From an uncultured bacterium (GTDB lineage Bacteria; Verrucomicrobiota; Kiritimatiellia; PWTM01): a stretch of 32,116 nucleotides of DNA. The notes beneath the pieces were generated by a model, which worked only from the letters and a program-made list of their open reading frames with translations, did not search any database and was not told the origin of the DNA. Position numbers and translations under genes: made by a program. This document shows positions 15,964 through 24,390 of the stretch, in pieces (positions within the stretch are counted from its first letter, which is position 1; each line of letters begins with the position of its first letter). The stretch lies in assembly GCA_938010045.1 (NCBI GenBank), contig CALLFZ010000040.1, forward strand, positions 1-32,116, given 5' to 3'.

Positions 15964-17367
15964 CTAGCCGCAACGGTTCCAACAATACGTGCAGAGCCGG
16001 CCGAGGGGCAGGCCGATCGCGGTGGCCATGTCCTCGATCCGTTGATAGCGTACGCTCGTGAGTTCGAGCTCGGCCGCGATGCGGCGGCACATCTCCTCGA
16101 AAAACGCCGAGTCGGGCTCCATCGCCTCGGAGGGGGGATCCCCAGCGGCCTGGCCGGTCATGTGTGCGATCACCCGCCGCGCGATCAGGTCCAATTCGCT
16201 GCGCGAACGCGAGAAATTTAGAAACGGGCACCCGAAGAGGAGCGGAGGACATGCCGGCCGCATGTGGACCTCGCGGGCACCGGCGCGGAAGAGGCGGCGC
16301 ACCGTGTCGCGCAACTGCGTACCGCGCACGATCGAATCCTCGCAAAACAGAATTCGCTGGTTGCGGATCAGGTCCGCGATCGGGATCAACTTCATGCGCG
16401 CCACGCGCGACCGCTCGTTCGGATCCTGCGGCATGAAGCTGCGCGGCCAGGTCGGCGTGTATTTCACGAACGGCCGTCGATACGGGATGCCGGCTTCCGC
16501 CGCATAGCCGAGGCCGTGCCCGACGCCCGAGTCCGGTATCCCGGCGACCTCGTCCACCTCGATCGTTTCGCGCCGCGCGAGGATCGCGCCGCTGCGGTTG
16601 CGCATGTCCTCGACATTCCGCCCCTCATAGGTCGAGGCCGGATAGCCGTAGTAGACCCACAGAAACGCGCAGATGCGGAGCGTCTCGGACGGCGGCACGA
16701 GAGTTTCAACGCCCTGCGGTGTAACCCGCACCACTTCGCCGGGACCGAGCTCACGGACCACCTCGAAGTCGAGATTCGGAAACGCGCACGTCTCCATCGT
16801 CACGGCCCACGCATCCTCGCGCCGGCCCAGAATCACCGGCGTGCGCCCCCATCGGTCCCGCGCCGCTACGATCGTGCCGTCCGTGAGCAGCAGCAACGAG
16901 CAGGACCCCTCCAGCCGCTCGTGCACCAGGCGGATCCCATCCACGAGGTCCGTCCCCTGGTTGATCATCATCGCGACCAGTTCGGTCAGCGTCACCTCCT
17001 CCGCACGAGATTCCGCGAAGTGGACGCCTCGCTGGAAGGCGTCGCGTTGCAGCTCGGCGGCGTTCCGTGCCGCGCCGACGGTGACCAGTGCGTAATGCCC
17101 CAGCCGCGAGCGAATCGAGAGGGGTTGGTCGTCCGTGTCACTGATCACGCCGATGCCGACCGGACCGCGCAGCCGCGGCTGCTCGGGTTCGAACTTCGTG
17201 CGAAACGGCGCGTTGGTGATGTCGTGGATGATCCGCGTGATCCGTCCGTCCTGCCACACCGCCATCCCCCCGCGCATCGTGCCGAGGTGCGAGTGGTAGT
17301 CCGTGCCGTACAGTAGGTCGCTCGAGCCGTCGGCGGTCGCCGACGCCACGCCGAAAAAACCGCCCAT
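15964..17367 (-). CDS. purF: Amidophosphoribosyltransferase homologue lacking the N-terminal catalytic cysteine
   Basis: PurF normally makes 5-phosphoribosylamine from PRPP and glutamine, the first step of purine synthesis. This 467-residue protein has both domains, but begins MGGFFGV where normal PurF has CGxFG: Gly2 replaces the Ntn-type nucleophile. A GGAGG eight bases before the ATG and an in-frame stop with no other start codon between make this start firm. The PRPP loop CEDSIVRGTQ (342-351) is intact. Cysteines C233, C380, C459 and C462 match the four Fe-S cluster ligands of the Bacillus-type enzyme. So the transferase half looks functional while glutaminase activity should be lost; it could use free ammonia or another amine. 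It lies 151 bases after the HAD gene, probably with its own promoter. Assignment to the family is firm, the reaction is not. Confidence 0.88.
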   Translation of the reverse strand: MGGFFGVASATADGSSDLLYGTDYHSHLGTMRGGMAVWQDGRITRIIHDITNAPFRTKFEPEQPRLRGPVGIGVISDTDDQPLSIRSRLGHYALVTVGAARNAAELQRDAFQRGVHFAESRAEEVTLTELVAMMINQGTDLVDGIRLVHERLEGSCSLLLLTDGTIVAARDRWGRTPVILGRREDAWAVTMETCAFPNLDFEVVRELGPGEVVRVTPQGVETLVPPSETLRICAFLWVYYGYPASTYEGRNVEDMRNRSGAILARRETIEVDEVAGIPDSGVGHGLGYAAEAGIPYRRPFVKYTPTWPRSFMPQDPNERSRVARMKLIPIADLIRNQRILFCEDSIVRGTQLRDTVRRLFRAGAREVHMRPACPPLLFGCPFLNFSRSRSELDLIARRVIAHMTGQAAGDPPSEAMEPDSAFFEEMCRRIAAELELTSVRYQRIEDMATAIGLPLGRLCTYCWNRCG

Positions 17368-17518
17368 GGAACAACCTCCGGAAGGCCTCTGGAACGGCGG
17401 TTAGCCTAGCGGCGCGACCTGCGGTGGACAAGTCGGCCGCGGCGCGCGATCCCGCGTCCCCGTCGTCGCCGCCGGTCCCCTTCGGGTGGGCGCCCCGTCG
17501 GCCGGTCTCTGCTCGCGC

Positions 17519-18157
17519 TCACTCGAGGCCCAACTGCCGCCGAACTGCCGCGACCGTCGCACGCGCCTCTCTGTGCCAGACGGCCAGGAGGCCACATTCG
17601 CGGGCCGCCACGCAATTATCGGGATCATCGTCCACAAACACGCACTGCTCGGGGGCCGCCCCGACGAGCTCAAGCCCGATCCGATAGAACCGGGGATCGG
17701 GTTTCGTGACGCCGATACGGTACGACAACACCTCGCCCGAGTGAACGGCAATCTCCGGAAACGCATCGAACACCCAGGGTACGTGCATCTCGCTGGTGTT
17801 GGACCAGTACCATAGCTGCACGCCCATCCCAACGAGTTCGCGCCACGCCTCAACGATCGCGCGTTCCAGCTGAAACATGCCGCGCCAGATCTCGACAAAC
17901 TCCTCATCTGTGCCAGCAAACGCTGTGCGGCGGCGGACATGGTCGAGAAACTCGGCCCGTGAAATCCGCCCCCGCTCATACTCGGCCAGCGCCGGGTCGC
18001 CGAGAAACGCCTCACGGATCCCCGCCGCCGTCCAACGCCATCGAGGCCGGCACCGCGCGGCCATTTGCGCCGCCGGCCGCGTCAGGTCCAGCCGTACCAC
18101 CACGCCCCCGAGATCCGATAAGAGATACCGGACAGGCCCCAACACACCGTCCCACAT
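17519..18157 (-). CDS. HAD-superfamily (subfamily IA) hydrolase
   Basis: A 212-residue haloacid-dehalogenase-like protein. Motif I is YLLSDLGGVVV, with nucleophile D15 but Gly17 in place of the second Asp of DxD; this DLGGV form is common in the YihX-like branch that includes sugar-phosphate phosphatases. Motif II is YWSNTSE, motif III the Lys of GVTKPDP, and motif IV VFVDDDPDN. A helical cap lies between about 25 and 95. The start at 18157 follows an AGGGAA site. It lies 37 bases after argC, so co-transcription is likely. Substrate is unknown; glucose-1-phosphate or a nucleotide would be guesses. Confidence 0.85.
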   Translation of the reverse strand: MWDGVLGPVRYLLSDLGGVVVRLDLTRPAAQMAARCRPRWRWTAAGIREAFLGDPALAEYERGRISRAEFLDHVRRRTAFAGTDEEFVEIWRGMFQLERAIVEAWRELVGMGVQLWYWSNTSEMHVPWVFDAFPEIAVHSGEVLSYRIGVTKPDPRFYRIGLELVGAAPEQCVFVDDDPDNCVAARECGLLAVWHREARATVAAVRRQLGLE

Positions 18158-18194
18158 CGTCGCCGGTTCCCTGAGCGTCCCCAGCGGCCGCTCT

Positions 18195-19253
18195 TCAGGG
18201 GCAGACCCCGAACTTCCATAGCCCCGTCGTTGGTGGCAGTCCGAACATCACGTTCATGTTCTGCACCGCGTTGCCGGCCTGCCCTTTCACGAGGTTGTCA
18301 ATATGCGAAATCACCCGCAGCGTACGGGTTCGCTCGTCCACGTCCACCACCAGGTGTGCGAAGTTCGAACCGCGGACGTGCGCGGTGCCGACGGTCGCTG
18401 AGCGATCGAAGACCCGCACGAACGGATGACCTCGGTGGTATTCGCGATAGGCGTCCATCACCGCCCCGGGCGTGACACCGTCGAGCAGGTCGCCGTAGAG
18501 GCACGAAAGAATCCCGCGACACATCGGCACGACCTGCGCGGTGAACAGCACCCGGTGGTTCACCCCCGAGATCCGGCGCAGCTCGTCCTCGATCTCGCAC
18601 ACATGCTGGTGACCGGTCAGGCGGTAGGCGTTCATGTTCTCGTACCGCGCCGGATAGTGGTAGGTCGCCTGCGGCTTCTTCCCTGCGCCGGACACCGCCG
18701 TCTTGCAGTCGGCGATGATGCGGTCGGGTCGGATCAGCCGGTAGTGGACGGCGGGGGCCAGACCCAGCAGTACGCTCACCGCAAAGCACCCCGCGTTGCC
18801 CACCAGCCGGCTCTCGGGTCCGAGCCGCGGGTTCTTCATTTCCGCCAGCCCGTACACCGTCTGCGGCAGCAGATGCGGCGACGCATGGGGTACGGTGCGA
18901 CCGGCCAGCCGCGCGTATTCCGCGTGCCGCGCGGGATCCTGAAACCGGAAGTCGCCACTAAAATCGATCACGCGCGCGCCGGCGGCGAGCTCGGCCTCGG
19001 CATACCGCATGCCCACCCCGTCGGGCGTCGCAAAAAACACGACGTCCGCCGGCTCCCTCGCGCGCGGGTCCTCGTAGGAAAGGATGGTCACATCACAGAA
19101 CCCGCGCAGATGCGGCCAGAGATCGCTCATCGCGACGCCGACATCCGCGGCCGCCGCCAGCGTCGTGATCCGCACCTCGGGGTGACCGAGCAGCAGCTCG
19201 ACCAACCCCACCCCGCCGTATCCACCTGCACCCACCACTTTGGCTCGGATCAT
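18195..19253 (-). CDS. argC: N-acetyl-gamma-glutamyl-phosphate reductase
   Basis: Third step of arginine synthesis: NADPH-dependent reduction of N-acetylglutamyl phosphate to the semialdehyde. The 352-residue protein opens with the Rossmann motif VVGAGGYGGVGLVELL (6-21), has the catalytic Cys156 in LVGNAGCFA, the SGAGKKP loop and the TGHQHVCEIE segment, whose histidines (H215, H217) match the usual H-R-H-x-x-E-I. The C-terminus shows the expected NLVKGQAGNAVQNMN motif. Length matches the longer type 1 ArgC proteins. It is first in a minus-strand group with the HAD gene and purF, and is divergent from tpx. No other arg gene is in the window. Confidence 0.96.
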   Translation of the reverse strand: MIRAKVVGAGGYGGVGLVELLLGHPEVRITTLAAAADVGVAMSDLWPHLRGFCDVTILSYEDPRAREPADVVFFATPDGVGMRYAEAELAAGARVIDFSGDFRFQDPARHAEYARLAGRTVPHASPHLLPQTVYGLAEMKNPRLGPESRLVGNAGCFAVSVLLGLAPAVHYRLIRPDRIIADCKTAVSGAGKKPQATYHYPARYENMNAYRLTGHQHVCEIEDELRRISGVNHRVLFTAQVVPMCRGILSCLYGDLLDGVTPGAVMDAYREYHRGHPFVRVFDRSATVGTAHVRGSNFAHLVVDVDERTRTLRVISHIDNLVKGQAGNAVQNMNVMFGLPPTTGLWKFGVCP

Positions 19254-19288
19254 GCCTCATTCACCTCCGCCGCCCGATCGGCAGCGCA

Positions 19289-19300
19289 AACCCTCGAGGG
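19289..19300. promoter_or_regulatory. Perfect 12-bp palindrome between argC and tpx
   Basis: ACCCTCGAGGGT lies in the 116-bp gap between the divergent argC and tpx genes. A perfect palindrome there could be an operator, but it is short and GC-rich DNA yields some by chance. Confidence 0.3.
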
Positions 19301-19369
19301 TAGCGTTCCCTCACTTGAAAAACAATCGAGCGAACGTACGCTGAAGCGATTCAACAGAAAGGAACCGCC

Positions 19370-19885
19370 ATGGCCACCGTTACACTGCACGGAACCCCCT
19401 GTCGCTTGGCCGGCGAGCTGCCGGCGGTTGGCACGGTCGCGCCGCCCTTCCGGCTCACTGCCGCGGATTTGTCCGACGTCGGCCTCGATCGGTTCGCCGA
19501 CCGCGTCAAGCTGCTCAACATCGTGCCCAGTCTCGACACCGCAGTCTGCGCGGCCTCGGCGCGCCGTTTCCACGAGGCCCTCGCCCAGTGGCCCACGGTG
19601 GTGCTGCTCAACATCTCGGCCGACCTGCCGTTCGCGCAGGCGCGGTTCTGCGACGCGGGCGGGCTCGACCGGATTGTGACGCTCTCCACGTTCCGTTCCC
19701 CGGCCTTCGGCGCCGAGTACGGCGTCCGCATCGAGGACGGACCGCTGGCCGGTCTGATGGCGCGCGCGGTCCTCGTGCTCTCGCGGGACAACCGCGTCGT
19801 GCACGCGCAGCTTGTGCCGGAGATCACGCAGGAACCCGACTACGACGCCGCGCAGCGCGCCGTCGAAACCATCGCGCGCGCTTGA
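19370..19885 (+). CDS. tpx: Thiol peroxidase (atypical 2-Cys peroxiredoxin)
   Basis: Reduces hydrogen and lipid peroxides with electrons from thioredoxin. The 171-residue protein matches Tpx throughout: peroxidatic C60 in PSLDTAVCAAS and resolving C94 in DLPFAQARFCDAGGL, the spacing expected for the internal disulfide. The GxxAPPFRLT segment (21-30) is also typical. Start at 19370 follows AAAGGAA by six bases. Monocistronic, divergent from argC. In known systems it is often under peroxide or oxygen control, but no operator is identifiable beyond the palindrome at 19289. Confidence 0.96.
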   Translation: MATVTLHGTPCRLAGELPAVGTVAPPFRLTAADLSDVGLDRFADRVKLLNIVPSLDTAVCAASARRFHEALAQWPTVVLLNISADLPFAQARFCDAGGLDRIVTLSTFRSPAFGAEYGVRIEDGPLAGLMARAVLVLSRDNRVVHAQLVPEITQEPDYDAAQRAVETIARA

Positions 19886-19900
19886 CGCCGGCCACACACC

Positions 19901-20035
19901 TCAGCGGGGCGGATCCGAGGGCGGTGGCCGTCGGCGCAATTCCCGGCGGCACCACTGGCGAATCCGCTCCAGGCGGGCGCGACGCCACGGTGGGCAGATT
20001 CGGCGCGCCCGGTGGCCATCGCCTCGACGTCCCAT
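19901..20035 (-). CDS. Possible 44-residue Arg-rich small protein
   Basis: ATG at 20035 is preceded by GGAGGTGG at a good distance, and the frame runs 44 codons to TGA. The product is strongly basic, about one third Arg, with a helical-looking middle (WRRARLERIRQWCRREL) and a Pro-rich tail. It lies 26 bases downstream of the amidase gene on the same strand. No family is recognised. A chance frame in GC-rich DNA is possible; the ribosome site is the main support. Confidence 0.3.
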   Translation of the reverse strand: MGRRGDGHRARRICPPWRRARLERIRQWCRRELRRRPPPSDPPR

Positions 20036-20061
20036 CGTCCACCTCCGGTCGGCTCCCCCAC

Positions 20062-21084
20062 CTAGGGCACCATCGCGAGGCGCGCCTTCTGCACCGCCGC
20101 GCCGTAATCAAGAATCCCTTGGGCGATCGCCCGCGCGATCCGGTCGCGATGCGCCGGGTCCGCCAGCCGCAGCGCCTCGTCCCGGTTGGACAAGAACCCG
20201 CACTCGACGAGCGCGGCGGCGCAGGGCGCGTCGCGCAGCACGGCGAACCGAGCGTGTCGGAGGCCGCGATCCTGAGCCTCGATGCCGCGCCGAAGCCGCC
20301 GCTGCAGCGCGAACCCGAGCACCGCGCTCGCCGCATCGTGATGGTTACCCGGCAAAAAGCGGTACGACGGGGCCGGCGACGGGTCGCGCGCGTTCGTCGA
20401 GGCCGCGCCCGGCTTCGATAGAATGTACGTTTCGACGCCGTTCGCCTGAGGGTCGGGCCCTGAGTTGCAATGGATGCTAATGAACACATCCGGCCGCCAA
20501 CGAGCCGCAATCCGCGCGCGCTCGTCCAACTCGATGAACACGTCCGACTCGCGCGTCATTCGAACTGTCCACACGTCCGACGGAAGGTACTCGCGCACCC
20601 GCAGCGCGATGTCGAGCGCGAGATCTTTCTCCGCCCACCCGTTCACCACCGATTCGGCGCCCCCGTCGCGGCCGCCATGGCCGGCGTCGAGCACCACGAT
20701 CCCGCTGCCGCGGCGCGCCAAATAACGGTAGGGTCGAAGGATGGGATCAATCAAGAGCTCGGCATCCGACTGATGGATCGCCCATCGGCCGCGGAGTTTC
20801 GCCACGGGGTATTGGAGCCACACCTGCACATCCATGAGCGATATGCGTCGGCTGGCCGATTCGAAGATCATCGAATGGTACATGCTTGAGAGCACCATCT
20901 GATGTTCGCCCGCCGGCGTGGCGCGCAAACCGTAAAGCCGGGCCATGTCGGAGAGTCGGATGTAGGGCTCTCCGCCAGCCTTCCATACGGGCAGAGTATC
21001 GTGCGCGGTCGTTCCCAATCCGACCAGCGTCGCGACCGCCGCGCCGGCCGCGCACCCGGCGCGACGGCACCCTAGGGCGTGCAT
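20062..21084 (-). CDS. N-acetylmuramoyl-L-alanine amidase (Amidase_3)
   Basis: Zinc amidase cleaving the bond between muramic acid and the stem peptide, exported to the periplasm. The 340-residue form has a signal sequence (about 1-29, hydrophobic CAAGAAVATLVGLGTTA), an N-terminal region (30-125) resembling a substrate- or stalk-type domain, and the catalytic domain from 128. Zinc and catalytic residues are H136 in DAGHGGRDGG, E152 in AEKDLALD, H205 in SIHCNSGPD and E294 in LVECGFLSN. The start at 21084 is chosen because AGGGGA lies about nine bases before it; an ATG at 21111 would add nine residues. Related to AmiA/CwlM-type enzymes; it may act in daughter-cell separation. It is divergent from the TPR gene. 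Confidence 0.9.
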   Translation of the reverse strand: MHALGCRRAGCAAGAAVATLVGLGTTAHDTLPVWKAGGEPYIRLSDMARLYGLRATPAGEHQMVLSSMYHSMIFESASRRISLMDVQVWLQYPVAKLRGRWAIHQSDAELLIDPILRPYRYLARRGSGIVVLDAGHGGRDGGAESVVNGWAEKDLALDIALRVREYLPSDVWTVRMTRESDVFIELDERARIAARWRPDVFISIHCNSGPDPQANGVETYILSKPGAASTNARDPSPAPSYRFLPGNHHDAASAVLGFALQRRLRRGIEAQDRGLRHARFAVLRDAPCAAALVECGFLSNRDEALRLADPAHRDRIARAIAQGILDYGAAVQKARLAMVP

Positions 21085-21275
21085 CGTGCGTCCCCTGGAA
21101 CCCGCCGTCATCTGTCACCAGCCATCGATCGAAAGGTTGCTACTAAAACCCGGCCGCAAAGCGGTTGCAAGTCCGATCGCCCCCCAGTAGTCTCGCCCCA
21201 TCGAACCGAACCAGCCCCGAGCCGGCGCGCCCGCGGGGCTGGCCGGCCGGACGTGAAGGTCGAGGTGAAACAAAC

Positions 21276-22697
21276 ATGCCCGAGGTGACACTGAACGAGG
21301 TGCCTCGCAAACTCCGCGAACTCGTGGACAAGGCGTCCGCGGCGATGGAGCGCGGCAACACCGATTACGCCGTCGAAATGCTGCTCAATGTGCTCGACAC
21401 CGAGCCGCGGTTGTTCGAGGCCCGCAAGCTGCTTCGCACGGCGCAGGTCGCGCGGTTTGTCGCGGGCGGCGGCGGAGCGGGCCGTCACCTGATGGCAACC
21501 CTCACGGGGCTTGGCGGCATGATCTCGGCCTCCGCCTTGCTAAAAGCCAAACCGCTCAAGGCGCTGCAGATCGCTGAACGCTTGATGAACAAGGACCCGC
21601 TGAACCGCCCCTTCGTCAAGCTCGTGGCCCAAGCCGCGATCGCGGCCGAACTGCCCCAAACCGCGATGCATGCGCTCGAGATCGCGCGCGAAGCCTACCC
21701 GAACGACGTCGAACTGCTGTTCCAACTCGGCACCCTCTACAAGGACAACGGCATCACCGACAAGGCGCGCGAGACATTCGAGGCCCTCTACCGACTGCGC
21801 CCCAACGACCCGCGAATCATCAAGGCGCTTAAGGACGCGCAGGCGATGGACTCCATGCACCGCGGCCGCTGGGTCGAGGTCGGCGCGAAGGGCGACTACC
21901 GGAAGGTCCTGCGCGATCAGGAGGAAGCGCTGCGGCTTGAACAGGCCGCGAAAGCGGTGAAGACGGCCAGCGACATCGAAAACTTGATCGCGGACCAACT
22001 CCAAAAGATCGAACGCGAGCCCGCGAACGTGAACTACCGTCGCGCGCTCGCGGATCTGTACGCGCGCGCGGAGCGCTATGACGAGGCGCTCAAGGCCCTC
22101 GAGGAGGCCGATCGCATCAGCGGCGGCGGCGATCCGCAGATTGATCGGGCCATCAGCCAGATTCGCGTCCGCCAGTACGACGCCGCGATCCAGCAGGCCC
22201 ACGCCGCGGGCGACCCGGCGCGCGCGGCCGCGCTCGAGTCGGAGAAGAAGGAATACCTCTTTACCAACGCGCAGGAGCGAGTGAAACGGTATCCGAACGA
22301 CCTCCAGTTTAAGTACGATTTGGGCGTCCTCCTCTTCGAGCGCGGCATGTTCACCGAAGCCATCCAGCAGTTCCAGCAGTCGCAGCGCAACCCGCAGCGC
22401 CGCATCCGCTCGCTCTACTACCTGGCGCGTTGCTTCGAGGAAAAAGGGCAACTCGATATCGCCGCGGAACAGCTCGAGAAGGCGGCCTCCGAGCTCTCTG
22501 TGCTCGACAACACGAAGAAAGACATCCTCTACGAACTGGGCATCGTGTATGAACGTATGGGCCGCGCGGACAAGGCGGTCGAGCTGTTCAAAGAGATCTA
22601 CGCGGTGGACATCGCCTACCGCGACGTGGCGCAGCGCATCGAGCGCTATTACAAGGCGCAGTCCTCTTCGCCCGGCGGCGCCACCGGCCCCGCCTAA
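21276..22697 (+). CDS. TPR-repeat protein
   Basis: A 473-residue protein of tetratricopeptide repeats with no catalytic domain. Clear TPR helices include ALKALEEADRIS, FTEAIQQFQQSQRN, LYYLARCFEEKGQLDIAAEQLEKA and ILYELGIVYERMGRADKAVELFKEIY. The N-terminal 80 residues end in a hydrophobic stretch (LMATLTGLGGMISASALL) that may be a membrane or buried helix. A Glu/Lys/Gln-rich section near 210-250 may be coiled coil. The start at 21276 follows GAGGTGA by about eight bases; the longer frame from 21165 is rejected. Likely a scaffold. It begins a three-gene plus-strand cluster, 19 bases before the lipoprotein gene. Confidence 0.88.
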   Translation: MPEVTLNEVPRKLRELVDKASAAMERGNTDYAVEMLLNVLDTEPRLFEARKLLRTAQVARFVAGGGGAGRHLMATLTGLGGMISASALLKAKPLKALQIAERLMNKDPLNRPFVKLVAQAAIAAELPQTAMHALEIAREAYPNDVELLFQLGTLYKDNGITDKARETFEALYRLRPNDPRIIKALKDAQAMDSMHRGRWVEVGAKGDYRKVLRDQEEALRLEQAAKAVKTASDIENLIADQLQKIEREPANVNYRRALADLYARAERYDEALKALEEADRISGGGDPQIDRAISQIRVRQYDAAIQQAHAAGDPARAAALESEKKEYLFTNAQERVKRYPNDLQFKYDLGVLLFERGMFTEAIQQFQQSQRNPQRRIRSLYYLARCFEEKGQLDIAAEQLEKAASELSVLDNTKKDILYELGIVYERMGRADKAVELFKEIYAVDIAYRDVAQRIERYYKAQSSSPGGATGPA

Positions 22698-22716
22698 GCG
22701 TCGGGAGCTGGCCAAC

Positions 22717-23676
22717 ATGCATCGTCGAACGTGGGCGGCATCGGCCGCCGCGGCCGTCGGGGCCGTGCTGATCGGTTGTGCCCCGCCCCCCAACGCCCGC
22801 GACCGTCCTGCCCCACCGCCCCGCTCGCCCAACGATCTCGTGTTGATGAGCTGGAATCTTCGCCGGTACTCGATCGAGGATCGCGACGGCGACGGCCAGC
22901 GCGCGGAACCGAAACCCGCCGCGGAACGTGCCGCCGCCGTCCGGCTCATCGCGCGCTGGCGCCCGGACGTGCTCGCGGTCCAGGAAATCGGTGTCGAGCC
23001 GGTCCTCGATGAATTCCGCCGGGCGCTTCGGGGCGAGGGAATGGACTATCCCGATGTCGAGCATCTGATCCGACCCGACAGCACCATCGGCCTCGCCGTG
23101 CTCAGCCGCCTCCCCATCATCGCGCGCCGTTCCCGCCTCGACGATACCTACCGGATCGGAACCACCAATCTGCCCATTCTCAGAGGCTTCATCGACGTGG
23201 AGCTCAAGGCCCCGAACGGATACCGTCTCCGGCTGTTCGTCGCCCACCTCAAATCCAAGGTGTTCCACCCGCTGGGCCAAACGGAAATGCGGCGCAACGA
23301 AGCCCGGATCATTGCTCAATATGTCCACGGCGCTCTCGAGGGGGAGCCCGCGCTGAATCTTCTGCTGCTGGGCGATCTGAACGATTCACCCGAGTCGGCG
23401 CCCGTGCAGCGGCTGCTCGGCGAAGACTCCCGACGACTCTATGATCTGCGTCCGTCCGACGAATTTGGCGATGTGTGGACCCACTTTGGGTCGACGGTGG
23501 ATGTGTACAGCCGAATTGATTACGCGCTGGTGAGCGCCGGCCTGCTCGACGAGGTGGTCCGCGACCAATGCCGTGTCGTACGCGATCCGGACGCGATGGT
23601 GGCCTCGGATCACCGGCCGATCGTAGTCTGGCTGCGAGCCGTCGAACCCCCATCCGCCACACCCGCCCGCCCATGA
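22717..23676 (+). CDS. Endonuclease/exonuclease/phosphatase family lipoprotein
   Basis: A 319-residue protein with a lipoprotein signal: basic N-terminus, hydrophobic core and a lipobox VLIG-C with acylated C21. A Pro-rich linker (22-38) leads to an EEP domain. Metal and catalytic motifs are visible: MSWNLRR (N47), AVQEIG (E90), the FVAHLKSK strand, GDLNDSPES and the C-terminal SDHRPIVVWL. Such domains cut nucleic acids or remove phosphates from lipids or proteins; an outer-membrane or periplasmic location suggests nutrient salvage, but substrate is unknown. GGGAG nine bases upstream supports the start. It overlaps the next gene by four bases (ATGA). Confidence 0.9.
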   Translation: MHRRTWAASAAAAVGAVLIGCAPPPNARDRPAPPPRSPNDLVLMSWNLRRYSIEDRDGDGQRAEPKPAAERAAAVRLIARWRPDVLAVQEIGVEPVLDEFRRALRGEGMDYPDVEHLIRPDSTIGLAVLSRLPIIARRSRLDDTYRIGTTNLPILRGFIDVELKAPNGYRLRLFVAHLKSKVFHPLGQTEMRRNEARIIAQYVHGALEGEPALNLLLLGDLNDSPESAPVQRLLGEDSRRLYDLRPSDEFGDVWTHFGSTVDVYSRIDYALVSAGLLDEVVRDQCRVVRDPDAMVASDHRPIVVWLRAVEPPSATPARP

Positions 23677-24374
23677 TCTACCGCAGCCCACACATCCGCG
23701 CGGTCGTGTTCGATTTCGACGGCACGCTCTTCCTCACCGCCGACGCTATCGTTCATTCCTTCCGCGCCGCGCTGGAGTCGGCCGGACGGCCCGACGTTGC
23801 GGCGGCCGACATCGAACGGCTGATCGGCCGGCCTCTCCACGCGATGTTCGCGACGCTGGCGCCCGACGCGACGCCGGCAGAACTGGACGCGCTCGTCAGC
23901 GCTTACCGCGTCGTCTTCGCACAGGTCGCGCCGGAACGATCGCGGCCTGCCCCGGGCTTCGATCAGGCGATCCCGGCTCTGCATGCGGCGGGGATCCGAA
24001 TGGCGATCGCAACCCACCGGATGTCCGACGGGGCACAGATGATTCTCGATCGGTTTCATGCCGCCCACTGGTTTGAGGCGATCATCGCGCTGGAACACAT
24101 CCGCCGGCCGAAACCCGCACCCGACCCCTTGTGGCAAGCTCTAGCGGCGCTCGGCGTGCCGCCGGATGAGGCGGCCGCGGTCGGCGATACGCCCGACGAC
24201 GTCCGCGCCGGCGTGTCGGCGGGCATGTGGTCGGTCGGAGTCGAGACCGGCGCCCACATGCGCACCTCGCTCGAGAGCGCCGGCGCACATGCCGTGATTC
24301 GCTCGCTCGCCGAACTTCCTGCGCTGCTGCTGCGATCGCCGACGGCCCGCGTTCGTCCAACAACCACCAATTGA
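23673..24374 (+). CDS. HAD-superfamily phosphatase (phosphoglycolate phosphatase-like)
   Basis: A 233-residue HAD hydrolase with all four motifs: VVFDFDGTLF (D14, D16), the Thr of IATHRM, the Lys of RRPKPAPDP and VGDTPDDV. The helical C1 cap between about 25 and 95 fits the Gph/PpaX/beta-phosphoglucomutase branch. Its start overlaps the lipoprotein stop as ATGA, so a longer frame starting at 23568 is a shadow. Phosphoglycolate is the most common substrate in this group, but pyrophosphate or sugar phosphates are possible. Converges on the pseudopilin gene with 16 bases between stops. Confidence 0.88.
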   Translation: MIYRSPHIRAVVFDFDGTLFLTADAIVHSFRAALESAGRPDVAAADIERLIGRPLHAMFATLAPDATPAELDALVSAYRVVFAQVAPERSRPAPGFDQAIPALHAAGIRMAIATHRMSDGAQMILDRFHAAHWFEAIIALEHIRRPKPAPDPLWQALAALGVPPDEAAAVGDTPDDVRAGVSAGMWSVGVETGAHMRTSLESAGAHAVIRSLAELPALLLRSPTARVRPTTTN

Positions 24375-24390
24375 TCGTCGACGGCGACCG

